Shown here: piece after piece, positions 11,222 to 20,216 of the stretch | How positions within the stretch are numbered: position 1 is the stretch's first letter | How the letters are laid out: the number at the start of each line of letters is the position of its first letter | Assembly: GCF_017357825.1 (NCBI RefSeq) | Contig: NZ_CP046072.1 | Span: 1,922,001 to 1,986,000, forward strand | DNA: 64,000 bases | Reading direction: 5' to 3' | From: Sulfurimonas aquatica | Lineage (GTDB): Bacteria > Campylobacterota > Campylobacteria > Campylobacterales > Sulfurimonadaceae | Program-made: the position numbers and the translations under genes | Notes under the pieces: model-generated | Databases searched by the model: none | What the model was told of the DNA's origin: nothing | The model's input: only the letters and a program-made list of their open reading frames with translations

Positions 11222-12319
11222 TTATCTGTCTGTTTGAACTAGGTTAAAAAGTGCATGCTTAAGAGCGTCTATATTTTTATGAGTAGCAGAAGATATAGGA
11301 GCGATTAAATATGGTTTTGTTCTATCAAAACCTAATTCATCCGATGCGCTCTCTTGAATATAAAAAGGTATATTTGAATCAAAGTTAAATTCATTATCAT
11401 ATGTAACTTTCAAACCAAGCATTTCAATAAAATCATTTACAAGCGTGTTAAGTTCTTCAGGAGCAATAACGTCAGAGCGAGTAAGTGCTATGGCAAACTT
11501 AGACTCGCCAAGTATTTCAGAAAATGAAGCAATCTCATCTTTAAGAACTTCTATCTGCTCTTTAAGATCTCTATAGTTTCCTAAATCAACCATATAAAGA
11601 AGAATCTTTGTACGCTCAATATGACGTAAAAACTGAATTCCTAAACCTTTACCCTCATGTGCCCCACCAATAATACCAGGAATATCAGCCATAACAAATG
11701 ATTCATAATCACCTATATTAACTTGACCAAGCTTTGGTGTTAGAGTAGTAAATTCATAGTTAGCTATCTCAGGCCTTGCATTAGATACAGTAGAGATAAG
11801 CGTTGATTTTCCAACATTTGGAAATCCAACAAGTCCGATATCAGCAATTAGTTTTAGGTCAAGTTTTATAGCTCGAGTTTCACCTTTTTCACCAGGTTGT
11901 GCATAAGTAGGTCTTTGATTTGTTGGTGATTTGAAGTGAGTATTTCCAAGCCCACCTTTTCCACCTTCTAGGAATTTCTCTATTTGTCCATCTGTGGTCA
12001 TATCAAAAAGTATGTCACCTGTTTCTTGATCTATAATTTGTGTTCCAGGAGGAACAATTATAACTTTTTTTGAACCTGACTTTCCACTACAGTTAGAACC
12101 CTCGCCAGGTTTTCCACCATCTGCTTTAATATGCATTTTTCTTTGAAAATGAGAAAGTGTGTGAGTGTTGTTATCACATTTAAAATAGATATCACCACCT
12201 TTTCCCCCATCACCACCATTTGGTCCACCATTGAGAACAAACTTTTCACGACGGAATGCTACACAGCCTTGTCCACCTTTACCCGAGCTTACTGTTAATT
12301 CGACACTGTCTGTGAACAT
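11222..12319 (-). CDS. obgE: GTPase Obg/CgtA
   Basis: A 365-residue Obg-family GTPase linked to 50S ribosome maturation and stringent signalling. The glycine-rich Obg fold fills residues 1-155 ([15 protein letters not shown]-like loops). The G domain follows with [10 protein letters not shown] (G1), [16 protein letters not shown] (G3) and a SDV/SSAT-type base-recognition end. It follows rpmA, as in most bacteria, separated by 142 bp that contain a possible weak terminator. Confidence 0.96.
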   Translation of the reverse strand: MFTDSVELTVSSGKGGQGCVAFRREKFVLNGGPNGGDGGKGGDIYFKCDNNTHTLSHFQRKMHIKADGGKPGEGSNCSGKSGSKKVIIVPPGTQIIDQETGDILFDMTTDGQIEKFLEGGKGGLGNTHFKSPTNQRPTYAQPGEKGETRAIKLDLKLIADIGLVGFPNVGKSTLISTVSNARPEIANYEFTTLTPKLGQVNIGDYESFVMADIPGIIGGAHEGKGLGIQFLRHIERTKILLYMVDLGNYRDLKEQIEVLKDEIASFSEILGESKFAIALTRSDVIAPEELNTLVNDFIEMLGLKVTYDNEFNFDSNIPFYIQESASDELGFDRTKPYLIAPISSATHKNIDALKHALFNLVQTDR

Positions 12320-12432
12320 TTTATTTCCTTGATGTTAAATACTTAAAAAGTAACTGTTATCTATAAAGAGTAAATTATTAAATATTTTTGTTAATTTGGA
12401 ATTTGACAATTCCGAGTGAAAGAATAAATAAA

Positions 12433-12448
12433 TGAGCACAAAGGCTCA
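12433..12448 (-). terminator. Possible weak terminator or attenuator after rpmA
   Basis: On the minus strand TGAGC and GCTCA pair around a six-base loop (CTTTGT). They are followed by a T-rich run (TTTATTTATTCTTT) ending about 30 bases after the rpmA stop. The five-pair stem is short, so it may only partly separate the ribosomal protein genes from obg. Confidence 0.4.
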
Positions 12449-12461
12449 AATATTTGTAGAA

Positions 12462-12719
12462 TTATGCAGCAGGTATTACTGAAACTTGTTGACGTTTTTT
12501 GTCTTTTCTTTCGAAAGTAACAACGCCTTCAATTAGAGCAAATAAAGTATGATCTTTTCCCATTCCTACATTATTACCTGGGTGAACTTTAGTTCCACGT
12601 TGACGGATGATGATATTACCAGGAATAACAACCTCTCCACCATATTTCTTTACACCAAGTCTTCTACCAGCTGAGTCACGATTATTCTGCGTACTACCTT
12701 GACCTTTCTTATGTGCCAT
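12462..12719 (-). CDS. rpmA: 50S ribosomal protein L27
   Basis: An 85-residue L27. The N-terminus begins directly with [16 protein letters not shown], without the cleaved leader found in Firmicutes. It reaches toward the peptidyl transferase centre. The core segments [10 protein letters not shown] and [14 protein letters not shown] are canonical. It lies 25 bp after rplU in the standard L21-L27-Obg order. Confidence 0.98.
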   Translation of the reverse strand: MAHKKGQGSTQNNRDSAGRRLGVKKYGGEVVIPGNIIIRQRGTKVHPGNNVGMGKDHTLFALIEGVVTFERKDKKRQQVSVIPAA

Positions 12720-12744
12720 AATATTCTCCTTGAGTTAGTTTAGC

Positions 12745-13053
12745 TTATGCAGCTATTTTCGTGATTTTAACACGAGTGAAGTCTCTTCTGAAACCACGTT
12801 TAACTTTACTGTCTTTACGACGACGTTTCTTAAAAGTAATAACTTTTCTGTCACGCCCTTCTCTCATAACTTCAGCAGTTACAATAGCACCTTCAACAAA
12901 AGGAGCTCCAAACTTAAGTTCACCAGCGTTAACTGCTAAAACTTCTTTGATTTCTATAGTAGTACCAGCTTCAAGAGACATTTTATCAAGTGATAATTCA
13001 TCACCCTCTGTCACTTTATACTGCTTACCACCATTTTTAATTATTGCGTACAT
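12745..13053 (-). CDS. rplU: 50S ribosomal protein L21
   Basis: A 102-residue L21 starting [14 protein letters not shown], the invariant family N-terminus. The C-terminal basic stretch ([16 protein letters not shown]) binds 23S rRNA. It is the first gene of the L21-L27-Obg transcript, with a TATAAT box 44 bases before the ATG. Confidence 0.98.
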   Translation of the reverse strand: MYAIIKNGGKQYKVTEGDELSLDKMSLEAGTTIEIKEVLAVNAGELKFGAPFVEGAIVTAEVMREGRDRKVITFKKRRRKDSKVKRGFRRDFTRVKITKIAA

Positions 13054-13096
13054 CTACGGTCCTTAAATATGTATGTATTTCTACAAAAAGTTCGGA

Positions 13097-13102
13097 ATTA
13101 TA
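13097..13102 (-). promoter_or_regulatory. Candidate -10 box of rplU-rpmA
   Basis: TATAAT on the minus strand within GGTATAATTCCG, predicting a transcript start near 13090 and a leader of about 37 bases before rplU. It lies in the 76-bp gap after the RidA-family gene. Confidence 0.55.
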
Positions 13103-13129
13103 CCTAAATAAGCTTTAAGTTTTATTTAA

Positions 13130-13510
13130 TTACTTCACTAAAGCGATAGCGTCTATTTCTACTAGCGCATTCTTTGGCAATGTTTTTACGGCAACTGTTG
13201 CACGAGCTGGTTTATGAGTACCAAATGCTTCTTCATAAATCCCATTAACAACACTAAAGTCATCCATGCTAGCTAAAAATATTGTAGTTTTCACTACACT
13301 ATCTAGTGAGCTACCTGCTTCAACAAGTACAGCCTCTAGGTTTTTCATAACAAGTGTTGTCTGTTCCACTACACCTTGAGAGAGTACTGCATCACTGCCT
13401 TCTGGCGTTAAAGCAATTTGACCTGACGTATATACCATTCCATTAGCCACTACTGCTTGTGAGTATGGTCCTATAGCCGACGGTGCCTTATCTGTTTGTA
13501 CAAATTTCAT
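13130..13510 (-). CDS. RidA/YjgF-family reactive intermediate deaminase
   Basis: A 126-residue RidA (YjgF/YER057c/UK114) family protein. The order IGPYSQAV, then YTSGQIAL, and the near-C-terminal PARATVAV with the Arg that binds the carboxylate of imine or enamine substrates, matches active family members that clear 2-aminoacrylate. Its start overlaps the end of the thioredoxin-like gene by 4 bp (ATGA), so the two are co-translated. Confidence 0.92.
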   Translation of the reverse strand: MKFVQTDKAPSAIGPYSQAVVANGMVYTSGQIALTPEGSDAVLSQGVVEQTTLVMKNLEAVLVEAGSSLDSVVKTTIFLASMDDFSVVNGIYEEAFGTHKPARATVAVKTLPKNALVEIDAIALVK

Positions 13511-13923
13511 TTTTTGTCTCCTTCTTTATTTAATTCATTCTTTTCTATAGCGTTATCCATAAAACCATCAAAACATGGTATTCCTCGGTGGCCTAAAGAG
13601 CTATAGAGTATCTCTCCATCAGAGTCAGTGAAATAGTGGCGAGGCACCGGTGCTGTCTCAAACTGTTTTGGAACTGGATCCCACTCACGAGAAATATGTA
13701 TTGAGATAAACTCTTTAGCAAGTCTCTCTTTTATATACTCATCTTGAAGTGTTGTATCTTCAAACTTTCTACACCATCCACAAGAGTCAGACGTTATAAA
13801 AATATAAACTAGTTTATTTTGTTTTTTAGCCTCTTTCAAAGCTACTTTATAGTCACTTGGCCAGTCTATATTTGCTCCAAAAAGTGATATACTCAAAACA
13901 GCTATTGCGATAAAATATTTCAT
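13507..13923 (-). CDS. Secreted thioredoxin-fold protein with CGWC motif
   Basis: A 138-residue protein with a signal peptide (about 1-17) and a thioredoxin-like fold whose active-site motif is C48-G-W-C51 in the sequence SDSCGWCRKFEDT. A thioredoxin-typical PVPRHYF cis-proline region follows. The product should be periplasmic and act in thiol-disulfide exchange or haem/metal-enzyme maturation; the substrate is unknown. It is translationally coupled to the RidA-family gene. The 216 bp upstream (13924-14139) contain no gene I can support. Confidence 0.8.
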   Translation of the reverse strand: MKYFIAIAVLSISLFGANIDWPSDYKVALKEAKKQNKLVYIFITSDSCGWCRKFEDTTLQDEYIKERLAKEFISIHISREWDPVPKQFETAPVPRHYFTDSDGEILYSSLGHRGIPCFDGFMDNAIEKNELNKEGDKK

Positions 13924-14139
13924 TTATTTCACTCACTTATTAATTTTTTTAAATGTATTTATAAAGCTGTACCTCAAAGCACATTCTACTTTTACTTTAA
14001 AGTAGCTTCTGTAATAAAGAAAAGCCTTTTACTTATTATTACGAGATTAATACTGTTAAACATATTTCAAATTTATATTAACTCATATAGATATATAAAA
14101 ATAGATTTTAAAATATTAATACCAATATATTCTAGCAAA

Positions 14140-15540
14140 TTATATATTAAAATCTTTATATGCTATAGCCAATATCGCTGCTGAGAAAGAGTACACATCA
14201 CTAGAATCCTCAAATCTTTCCTTTTGCTCAATCATAATATTATTAATCTTTTCAGCAGTTTTTATATCTCCCGGTAGTTTTGTTTCTGAAGCAAGTTTAT
14301 CAATTTCTTGATTTCTATATCCATAGTAATGACTAAAATAGTGCTCTCTACCATCCCCTGTTAGATTTGATGTATCATCAATAAAATATTTCAGATCTAT
14401 TTTACTAGGTTTATCTTCAAATCTTTTCATAAATGTGTATAGTTTTCTACCGTGTTTTCTATCAGAACTACCTTTAATTTTATCTGTTGTAGTTAATAAA
14501 TAATTTAAATTATCATTTTCTGGAAAATTAACTTTTAACCCATCATCAGGACTACGAACAAACATTACTCCATTACCAGATAATTTCTTCCATAAATTAT
14601 TCATTACTACATCACTAAGTTTAAGATGATGCATAACATACACTGAAAATATTAAATCATAATCCGTATCCAATAAACTTTCTGCTTCAATTATATTTAA
14701 TTCTTGAAATGTAAAATTTGTTTTATCTTTATTATTTTCAATAGCTCTTGAAATTTGTTTTGAGGATATATCTATTCCTAAGACATTGATATTTTCATAG
14801 CCTTCGAACCTTGATACAGTAACTGTACCATCAGCACATCCAACATCAAGTATCTTAATCGGTTGATCACCTTTTTTTTCTCTTAAATATTTCATAACAC
14901 TATCAAGATGTTCTTTATCAAACTTTAGTGTAGCTTGAGATTGTAATCGTAACCGTTCCTTATCTTTTGTTGGATCATAACTGGAGCTTTCTGTATATGT
15001 TTCTTGTATTTTTCTTTTAGAATATATTTCCTCTGCTGTCGCTCCTCCTTCAAGCATTGGTCTAAATTTTGTAAGTTCTTGTCTAATAATTTCAGATAAA
15101 TCTTGCTGTGAACTAAACTCACCTGTTAAAAACCCATTCCAAGCATTGTTTTCCTTCCATTTTTGTAATTCGATATATTCTTGAGTATCGTTAGAACTTT
15201 CATTACTAAATAAAATACACACAGGCTTTCCTGCTTTTTGGAATCTATCTATTTCCTCCAATGTTGCTGACATAAATCCACCAGTAGGTGTACCTAACCT
15301 ATTTTTAAATATAGCTATCATAAGGTCTGACTTATCAACTAACTCTTCGTTAATTATATCTTGTCCTCTGCCCACATTACGTTTTGCATGTGACTCCCAT
15401 AATATAGCTTCGTATCTGAAATCTGTTTCATAATGCTCAGCATTCCAATTATTAACTACTGATTTTACTAATTCTCTTTCATTTTTTGCATCAGATGGTG
15501 AGGCAATAAATACTCCAAATATTTTTACTTCTTTTGGCAT
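14140..15540 (-). CDS. DUF4062-like domain fused to a class I SAM methyltransferase
   Basis: A 466-residue two-domain protein. Residues 1-115 resemble DUF4062: VFIASPSDAKNERELV, a W-x-S segment, GQDIINEELVDKSDLMIAIFKNRLGTPTGG, and SATLEEIDRFQKAGKPVCILF. These domains usually sit at the N-terminus of STAND NTPases and other conflict proteins. Residues 205-335 form a class I methyltransferase: ILDVGCADGT at 230-239 (motif I), GIDIS (motif II), YDLIFSVYVMHHL. The C-terminal 130 residues are unassigned. There is no signal peptide or membrane helix. It lies 11 bp after dapE and ends the operon. The substrate (small molecule, nucleic acid or protein) cannot be told from sequence. Confidence 0.7.
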   Translation of the reverse strand: MPKEVKIFGVFIASPSDAKNERELVKSVVNNWNAEHYETDFRYEAILWESHAKRNVGRGQDIINEELVDKSDLMIAIFKNRLGTPTGGFMSATLEEIDRFQKAGKPVCILFSNESSNDTQEYIELQKWKENNAWNGFLTGEFSSQQDLSEIIRQELTKFRPMLEGGATAEEIYSKRKIQETYTESSSYDPTKDKERLRLQSQATLKFDKEHLDSVMKYLREKKGDQPIKILDVGCADGTVTVSRFEGYENINVLGIDISSKQISRAIENNKDKTNFTFQELNIIEAESLLDTDYDLIFSVYVMHHLKLSDVVMNNLWKKLSGNGVMFVRSPDDGLKVNFPENDNLNYLLTTTDKIKGSSDRKHGRKLYTFMKRFEDKPSKIDLKYFIDDTSNLTGDGREHYFSHYYGYRNQEIDKLASETKLPGDIKTAEKINNIMIEQKERFEDSSDVYSFSAAILAIAYKDFNI

Positions 15541-15551
15541 ATTAATCCTTA

Positions 15552-16652
15552 TTAAAAGTCTTCAATTAAGTTTGAAAAGACTTTAGTTAAATTTTCAACT
15601 TCATTTATAGATGTTCGTTCATTAATACTATGTATTTTGTCATTTATAACACCAAATTCAATTGTATCACTACCATATCGACTAAAAAACCTAGCATCAC
15701 TAGTCCCCCCTGCAGTACTATATTGTGGTCGAATATTAACAGTCTTATAGATTGAATCATTTATTTTTTTTACCATTTTCGAACTTGCACTTGTTATGAA
15801 TGGGTACGAACTTTGTGTCATCCTAAATGTGTAATCAATATTCTTAAATTCAGAGTCAATAAAGTCCTTAATAGATTCTTGGTTCGTCTTTGTAGAATTA
15901 CGTACATTAAACATCAAGTTTAATTTATCCGGAGTTAAATTTGTAACTTGCAAACCTGCTCTAATATCTGTAATAGTTAAAACTGACGGGGAAAAAGACT
16001 CATCACCATTATCAAAACGGTGAGATGCTATATTAGGTAAAATAGTAGATATCAAATGAATAGGGTTAACTGCTCTTTCAGGATATGCTGCATGTCCCTG
16101 TATACCCTGAAGCGTTAAATAACCATTTATACTACCTCTTCTGCCAATTTTAATTGAATCCCCAAAAACTTTTTCACAAGTCGGTTCTGCAATAACTGCA
16201 TAATCTGGTAAAAAATTTCTTTTCTTCAAATCTTCTAATGCTATTACAGTACCATGAATGCCATCACCTTCTTCATCAGATGTCAACAAGATAGATAAGG
16301 TTCCATCAAAATATTCAGTATGTTTGCATGCATATAAAAAAGCAGCTACTCCACTTTTCATATCCTGAGCACCTCTGGCAAAAATTTGCCCATCTTTTTC
16401 TAGAGGTTCAAAAGGATCAGTATCCCAATTACTGCCTGCCGGAACAACATCAATATGCCCTCCAAAACATAAATGTTGGTTCTTATTATTAAACTTTTTA
16501 TAATAAAACCTATTTTTCACATCTTCGTAATCTGATACTATACATTCCCACTCATTACCTAAGTACTCATCTATAAATTCAAATGTACCTGCATCATCTG
16601 GAGTAATTGATTTAAATTGTAATAATTTTTTAAAAAGTTCTATTATTGTCAT
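15552..16652 (-). CDS. dapE: Succinyl-diaminopimelate desuccinylase
   Basis: A 366-residue M20 family zinc hydrolase that releases succinate from N-succinyl-LL-2,6-diaminopimelate in lysine and peptidoglycan precursor synthesis. Metal and catalytic residues are visible: GGH66-I-D68-VVPAG, GAQD97-MKSG, the SDEEGDG pair near 127-128, AEPT, and the C-terminal IHSINE histidine. The dimerisation domain insert (GSINGYLTLQGIQGHAAYPERAVNP) is present. DapE specificity is inferred from the motif spacing and the STAGGTSDARF segment; other M20 amidohydrolases are possible. It follows a small lipoprotein gene by 22 bp. Confidence 0.87.
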   Translation of the reverse strand: MTIIELFKKLLQFKSITPDDAGTFEFIDEYLGNEWECIVSDYEDVKNRFYYKKFNNKNQHLCFGGHIDVVPAGSNWDTDPFEPLEKDGQIFARGAQDMKSGVAAFLYACKHTEYFDGTLSILLTSDEEGDGIHGTVIALEDLKKRNFLPDYAVIAEPTCEKVFGDSIKIGRRGSINGYLTLQGIQGHAAYPERAVNPIHLISTILPNIASHRFDNGDESFSPSVLTITDIRAGLQVTNLTPDKLNLMFNVRNSTKTNQESIKDFIDSEFKNIDYTFRMTQSSYPFITSASSKMVKKINDSIYKTVNIRPQYSTAGGTSDARFFSRYGSDTIEFGVINDKIHSINERTSINEVENLTKVFSNLIEDF

Positions 16653-16674
16653 TGCTTATCCTTTTTGTTAAAAG

Positions 16675-17019
16675 CTACTTTCCTGGGCTATCATAAAATA
16701 TATATGATGTTGAATAGTTACTTATTTCAAAGTATATTTTTTTCTCACCAGCGTCTACTTTATAGTTTTGATTTGCGTCTAAGTATCCGTATCCATATCT
16801 ATAGTTTCGCGCAGTCGCTCCGTCTGTTGAGAGTGCTGTTGAGAGTTTATCTATTTTGATATAACGCTGTACCAGCTTCTCTCCCATGTAAATATCTAAA
16901 ATACCATTAGTTCCCGTCCAGTTTTGTATAGAACGTCCTATCTTATTTTGCGTCTCTTGAGTACAAGCTGTAAAAAGTAAAGTAAACGCTACCGTAGCTA
17001 TTAATAGTAATTTTTTCAT
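16675..17019 (-). CDS. Small predicted lipoprotein of unknown function
   Basis: A 114-residue protein with a lipoprotein signal peptide ending LLFTAC (Cys at about residue 19) and a mature domain rich in Tyr and Gly (NYRYGYGYLDANQNYKVDAG, an EF-hand-like acidic loop). It has no family I recognise. Its ATG overlaps the trpC stop (TAATG), so the two are coupled. A role in the envelope is inferred only from the lipobox. Confidence 0.7.
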   Translation of the reverse strand: MKKLLLIATVAFTLLFTACTQETQNKIGRSIQNWTGTNGILDIYMGEKLVQRYIKIDKLSTALSTDGATARNYRYGYGYLDANQNYKVDAGEKKIYFEISNYSTSYIFYDSPGK

Positions 17020-17810
17020 TATAGAGCTCCATTTTTCAATATTCTTAATGCCTCTTCTTCGTTGTCTGTTCTCATAAGAGATTCACCAACTAAGAATGCG
17101 TCAACGCCAGCTTTACTTAAGTCTTCAAGCTGTCCATGCTCATATATACCACTCTCCGCAACAATAATTTTTCCATTTGGTATAAGAGGTATAAGTTCAT
17201 AACAGAGATTCATATTCATCTCAAACGTTTGTAAATTCCTATGGTTGATACCGATAATGTCACTACCCGCATAGATAGCTTTTACTAAGTCTTGCTTGTC
17301 ATGAACTTCAACGAGTGCTTCCATCCCTAAGTGTCTTGTGTATGCAAGTAGATCTTTTAACTCTTTTTTACTCAAAGCGGCTGCTATTAAAAGAATAAAG
17401 TCAGCCCCATGGACCATTGCTTCTAAAATTTGGTACTGAGACACTATAAAGTCTTTTCTTAAAAGTGGAATCCCTACATAACGACGGATACCACCTAAGT
17501 AATCAAGAGAACCTTGAAAAAAGTGAGGTTCCGTAAGTACAGATATAGCGCTTGCTCCTCCTCTCTCATATGCTTGAGCAATGGCTATGGGATCAAAGTC
17601 CTCACGAATCACTCCCTTGGATGGAGAGGCTTTTTTAACCTCAGAGATAATTCTATATGGGTCTTCCTCTGTTGCTTTTAAGTAAGGAATAACATCACGA
17701 GGAGCTCTAGCGTTAAATGCGAGTGAACGCCCTAACCAATCTAATGTGAACTCTTTTTCACGTTTAGCTAAATCTTCTTTTGTTTTTTTTATTATGTCAT
17801 CTAAAATCAT
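17019..17810 (-). CDS. trpC: Indole-3-glycerol phosphate synthase
   Basis: A 263-residue TIM-barrel enzyme of tryptophan synthesis, a stand-alone TrpC without the fused TrpF of enterobacteria. The catalytic and phosphate-binding segments appear in order: [59 protein letters not shown] and AFLVGESLM. It is embedded among envelope genes and not in a trp operon, a scattered arrangement that is common in this phylum. Confidence 0.96.
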   Translation of the reverse strand: MILDDIIKKTKEDLAKREKEFTLDWLGRSLAFNARAPRDVIPYLKATEEDPYRIISEVKKASPSKGVIREDFDPIAIAQAYERGGASAISVLTEPHFFQGSLDYLGGIRRYVGIPLLRKDFIVSQYQILEAMVHGADFILLIAAALSKKELKDLLAYTRHLGMEALVEVHDKQDLVKAIYAGSDIIGINHRNLQTFEMNMNLCYELIPLIPNGKIIVAESGIYEHGQLEDLSKAGVDAFLVGESLMRTDNEEEALRILKNGAL

Positions 17811-17812
17811 TG

Positions 17813-19093
17813 TTACTTTTTACCCTTTTTATTTTTTAAACACTTATTTATACTTTTAATATGTGAAAGAACTTCAGGGTCGTCTCCACCCTCAAGTTTT
17901 ACCACTCTATCCATAATACTTTTAGCTTTAGAACACTCACCAAGCTTGTAATAGCCCCAAGCTTTTGAATCAAGATAAAATGATGAATTAGGCTGAATCA
18001 AAAGCACTTCGTCAATATACGTCATACCTTTTTTTATATCTATTTCATGATCAATGAGTATATATCCTAAATAGTTCATATAAAGAGGTCTCTTATCCTC
18101 TTTTGTTACTTTTTCAAGCTTTCTAACTACACTGTTTAGTAACTCTTTAGAGTTTTTATCTTCTGCTTGTTCATACTCATATATAGCATTTTGACCCAAA
18201 TAGTCTATCTCTGATGTTCTTTCATAAAGTTCATATGACAATGGACTTGCTTTTTTATAGTTTTTTGAAGATGCATAAAGCTGTAAAAGGACTTCATCAT
18301 CACTTTTAGATTTTTCTAAAAAACTCATCAGACTTAGATAATCCTGCTTATAAGAGTAAATCTGAATTATTTTTTTTGCAATCTCTTCATCTTTATCTAA
18401 TTCAAAAAGTCTCAAGTATGTAGAGAGTAGTCCCTCAAGGTTATTATCATTACTATAAAATGCAGCTAATCTCGCACATATCATTTTAGAACAAGAGTGC
18501 ATTCTCATATGTGTTTCTAAATGTGCTATTGCCTCTTTTTTTCTATTGAGGTTTACATAAAGTATAATAGACATCTTATCAAGTATCTTTTCATTATACT
18601 CTTTAGTATATGCACCCTCAAGATAACGCACGGCCAAATCAAACTCTTGGCGTTTAATCAACACATCACTTGTAAGTAGGTAATCTCTTGCCTCTTGAGT
18701 TCTTGCAGATAACTTTATAGCTAACTTACTTGCCTCATCTAGTCTATTTAACTCAAAGAGAGCTACAATTTTTATACGTATAAGGTTAATATCTTGGGGG
18801 ATTTCTAAAAGTAACTTATCCACTCTTGTCAATAACTTCTTTGGATGTTTTGAAAGTAAGTCATTCTCTAAAGATCTATAAAGATACTCACTGCGATTAG
18901 AATTTTTATAAAGATATTCAAAAAGTTCCGAAGCTGAAGGATAATCTTTAATCTGCTCAGCACGTAGGGCAAAAAGGATGTACGCATCTTCTTTCTCAAA
19001 AGTTTTTTGATTGCTCTTAATGACACTAGGTTGCGTTTGTGAACAAGAGATAAGCAGCAGTGACAGCGACACAAGTAACAAATATTTAAACAT
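17813..19093 (-). CDS. TPR-repeat lipoprotein
   Basis: A 426-residue protein with a lipoprotein signal (lipobox LLLISC, Cys near residue 17) and helical TPR-like repeats over almost the whole mature part. A well-formed repeat lies near the C-terminus ([19 protein letters not shown], then [20 protein letters not shown]). It is likely outer-membrane-anchored on the periplasmic side and acts as a scaffold, comparable to secretin pilotins or assembly lipoproteins, but no partner can be named. The start overlaps the YkgJ-family gene by 8 bp. Confidence 0.8.
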   Translation of the reverse strand: MFKYLLLVSLSLLLISCSQTQPSVIKSNQKTFEKEDAYILFALRAEQIKDYPSASELFEYLYKNSNRSEYLYRSLENDLLSKHPKKLLTRVDKLLLEIPQDINLIRIKIVALFELNRLDEASKLAIKLSARTQEARDYLLTSDVLIKRQEFDLAVRYLEGAYTKEYNEKILDKMSIILYVNLNRKKEAIAHLETHMRMHSCSKMICARLAAFYSNDNNLEGLLSTYLRLFELDKDEEIAKKIIQIYSYKQDYLSLMSFLEKSKSDDEVLLQLYASSKNYKKASPLSYELYERTSEIDYLGQNAIYEYEQAEDKNSKELLNSVVRKLEKVTKEDKRPLYMNYLGYILIDHEIDIKKGMTYIDEVLLIQPNSSFYLDSKAWGYYKLGECSKAKSIMDRVVKLEGGDDPEVLSHIKSINKCLKNKKGKK

Positions 19094-19466
19094 CTACTAT
19101 CCCTGGGCATTCTTCTTTTAACTCATCCACTCGTGTTTTATAATAATCCCAAAATGGAAACGTTATACACTGAGATGGACGTGATTCATATATCTTACAC
19201 CCGTTTGTGTTTCTATCATAAAAAACACATTCGTGTGAACCTTCATGTTGTACTTCTTTTATGGAGTACTTATAATCTTTTTTAAAGAGATATTTTACTC
19301 CAAAATCATTAACGCTAAGATTTAAAAGTTTGGCTATAGAAATAATTTCATTTTTACTTACATAGATATAGCCACTCTCTCCTGTACAGCATCTTCCAGC
19401 ACAAGTACTACAAGCTGAAGGTTTAAATCCATAAGGATAGCCCTCTTTTTTAGTTATATCTGACAT
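19086..19466 (-). CDS. YkgJ-family cysteine cluster protein
   Basis: A 126-residue protein of the YkgJ/UPF0153 cysteine-cluster family: ACSTCAGRCCTGESG (C19, C22, C26, C27) and later CVFYDRNTNGCKIYESRPSQC followed by FPFW. The family is thought to bind zinc or an iron-sulfur cluster and its biochemical role is not settled. It overlaps both neighbours (13 bp with the methyltransferase upstream, 8 bp with the TPR lipoprotein), so it is co-translated. Confidence 0.85.
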   Translation of the reverse strand: MSDITKKEGYPYGFKPSACSTCAGRCCTGESGYIYVSKNEIISIAKLLNLSVNDFGVKYLFKKDYKYSIKEVQHEGSHECVFYDRNTNGCKIYESRPSQCITFPFWDYYKTRVDELKEECPGIVDV

Positions 19467-20149
19467 TTTATACTCTGTGTTTTTGCTTTATCATAAATCT
19501 CTTGCGCCTCTTTTGAATACTCATTTTCATCCATATGAATGAGAGGAGGATGTACTTTCATCATTGATTTTGAGCCATTTCTTGCATGAACAAGTACTAA
19601 TGAAGCGGTCCTGTCAACTTTTGAATGGACAAACCGTACATCGCAAATACGCATCTTTACACTCTGTAACTCAGTGCAAACATCAAAAAATTGAGTTGCG
19701 TCATAACAAAATATAAAATGTGAGTTTGGCTTTAGTAAACGCGAGACCTTTTTAAAGAAGTCCGCCATAGGGAGATTATCATTGTACCTTGCGTTTAGTA
19801 ACATTTCATCTTCACTTTTTTTTGCTCCCATTGGATAAAAAGGAGGGTTAGAGATTATATAATCATACTTATACTCACTATTTAGCTCTAGGAACTCTTG
19901 TTCATGAAGAGTGTACTCTATCTTGTTAACTCTTGCATTTATCTTTGTATATTCCATGAAAGCTTTTTGCTTTTCTACTCCCTCTAGAGAGACTCTAGGA
20001 TTATCACGAGCGACCAAGAGACCCACTATTCCACAACCACTTCCAACATCAAGCATTTTCCCTTTAGGCTTAAACGTATTAATAAAGTTGTAAAGAAAAA
20101 TTGAGTCGCTGTTATAGCAATAACCTGACTCAGGCTGGTAAAGAAGCAT
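19454..20149 (-). CDS. tRNA1(Val) A37 N6-methyltransferase-like protein
   Basis: A 231-residue class I methyltransferase. Motif I is DVGSGCGIVGLLVAR; the catalytic ISNPPFYPMGAKKSEDE is an NPPF/NPPY amino-methyltransferase motif followed by the K-x3-D/E stretch of TrmN6 (YfiC). The predicted reaction is N6-methylation of A37 in tRNA1(Val). Members of this group also include release factor methylases, but the sequence after NPPF favours the tRNA enzyme. It heads the minus-strand operon ending at 14140. Confidence 0.8.
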   Translation of the reverse strand: MLLYQPESGYCYNSDSIFLYNFINTFKPKGKMLDVGSGCGIVGLLVARDNPRVSLEGVEKQKAFMEYTKINARVNKIEYTLHEQEFLELNSEYKYDYIISNPPFYPMGAKKSEDEMLLNARYNDNLPMADFFKKVSRLLKPNSHFIFCYDATQFFDVCTELQSVKMRICDVRFVHSKVDRTASLVLVHARNGSKSMMKVHPPLIHMDENEYSKEAQEIYDKAKTQSIKCQI

Positions 20150-20183
20150 ATGTGGCCTTAACTTATTTCATAATTTGTTTAGA

Positions 20184-20201
20184 TATAATTTTGTAATTAT
20201 A
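20184..20201. promoter_or_regulatory. Facing, overlapping -10 boxes of kdsB and the trmN6-like gene
   Basis: In the 67-bp divergent gap a TATAAT on plus (20184-20189) and a TATAAT on minus (20201-20196) face each other. Together they form an inverted repeat, GATATAAT and ATTATATC with six bases between. Predicted start points are near 20196 (plus) and 20189 (minus), so the two polymerase sites overlap and the transcripts cross. Confidence 0.55.
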
Positions 20202-20216
20202 TCAAAGAGGCATTAA

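Noticed and set aside
13986-14005. Inverted repeat CTACTTT...AAAGTAG before the thioredoxin-like gene
   Set aside because: The stem is only seven A/T-rich pairs and is not followed by a T-tract on either strand; chance is likely in such sequence.
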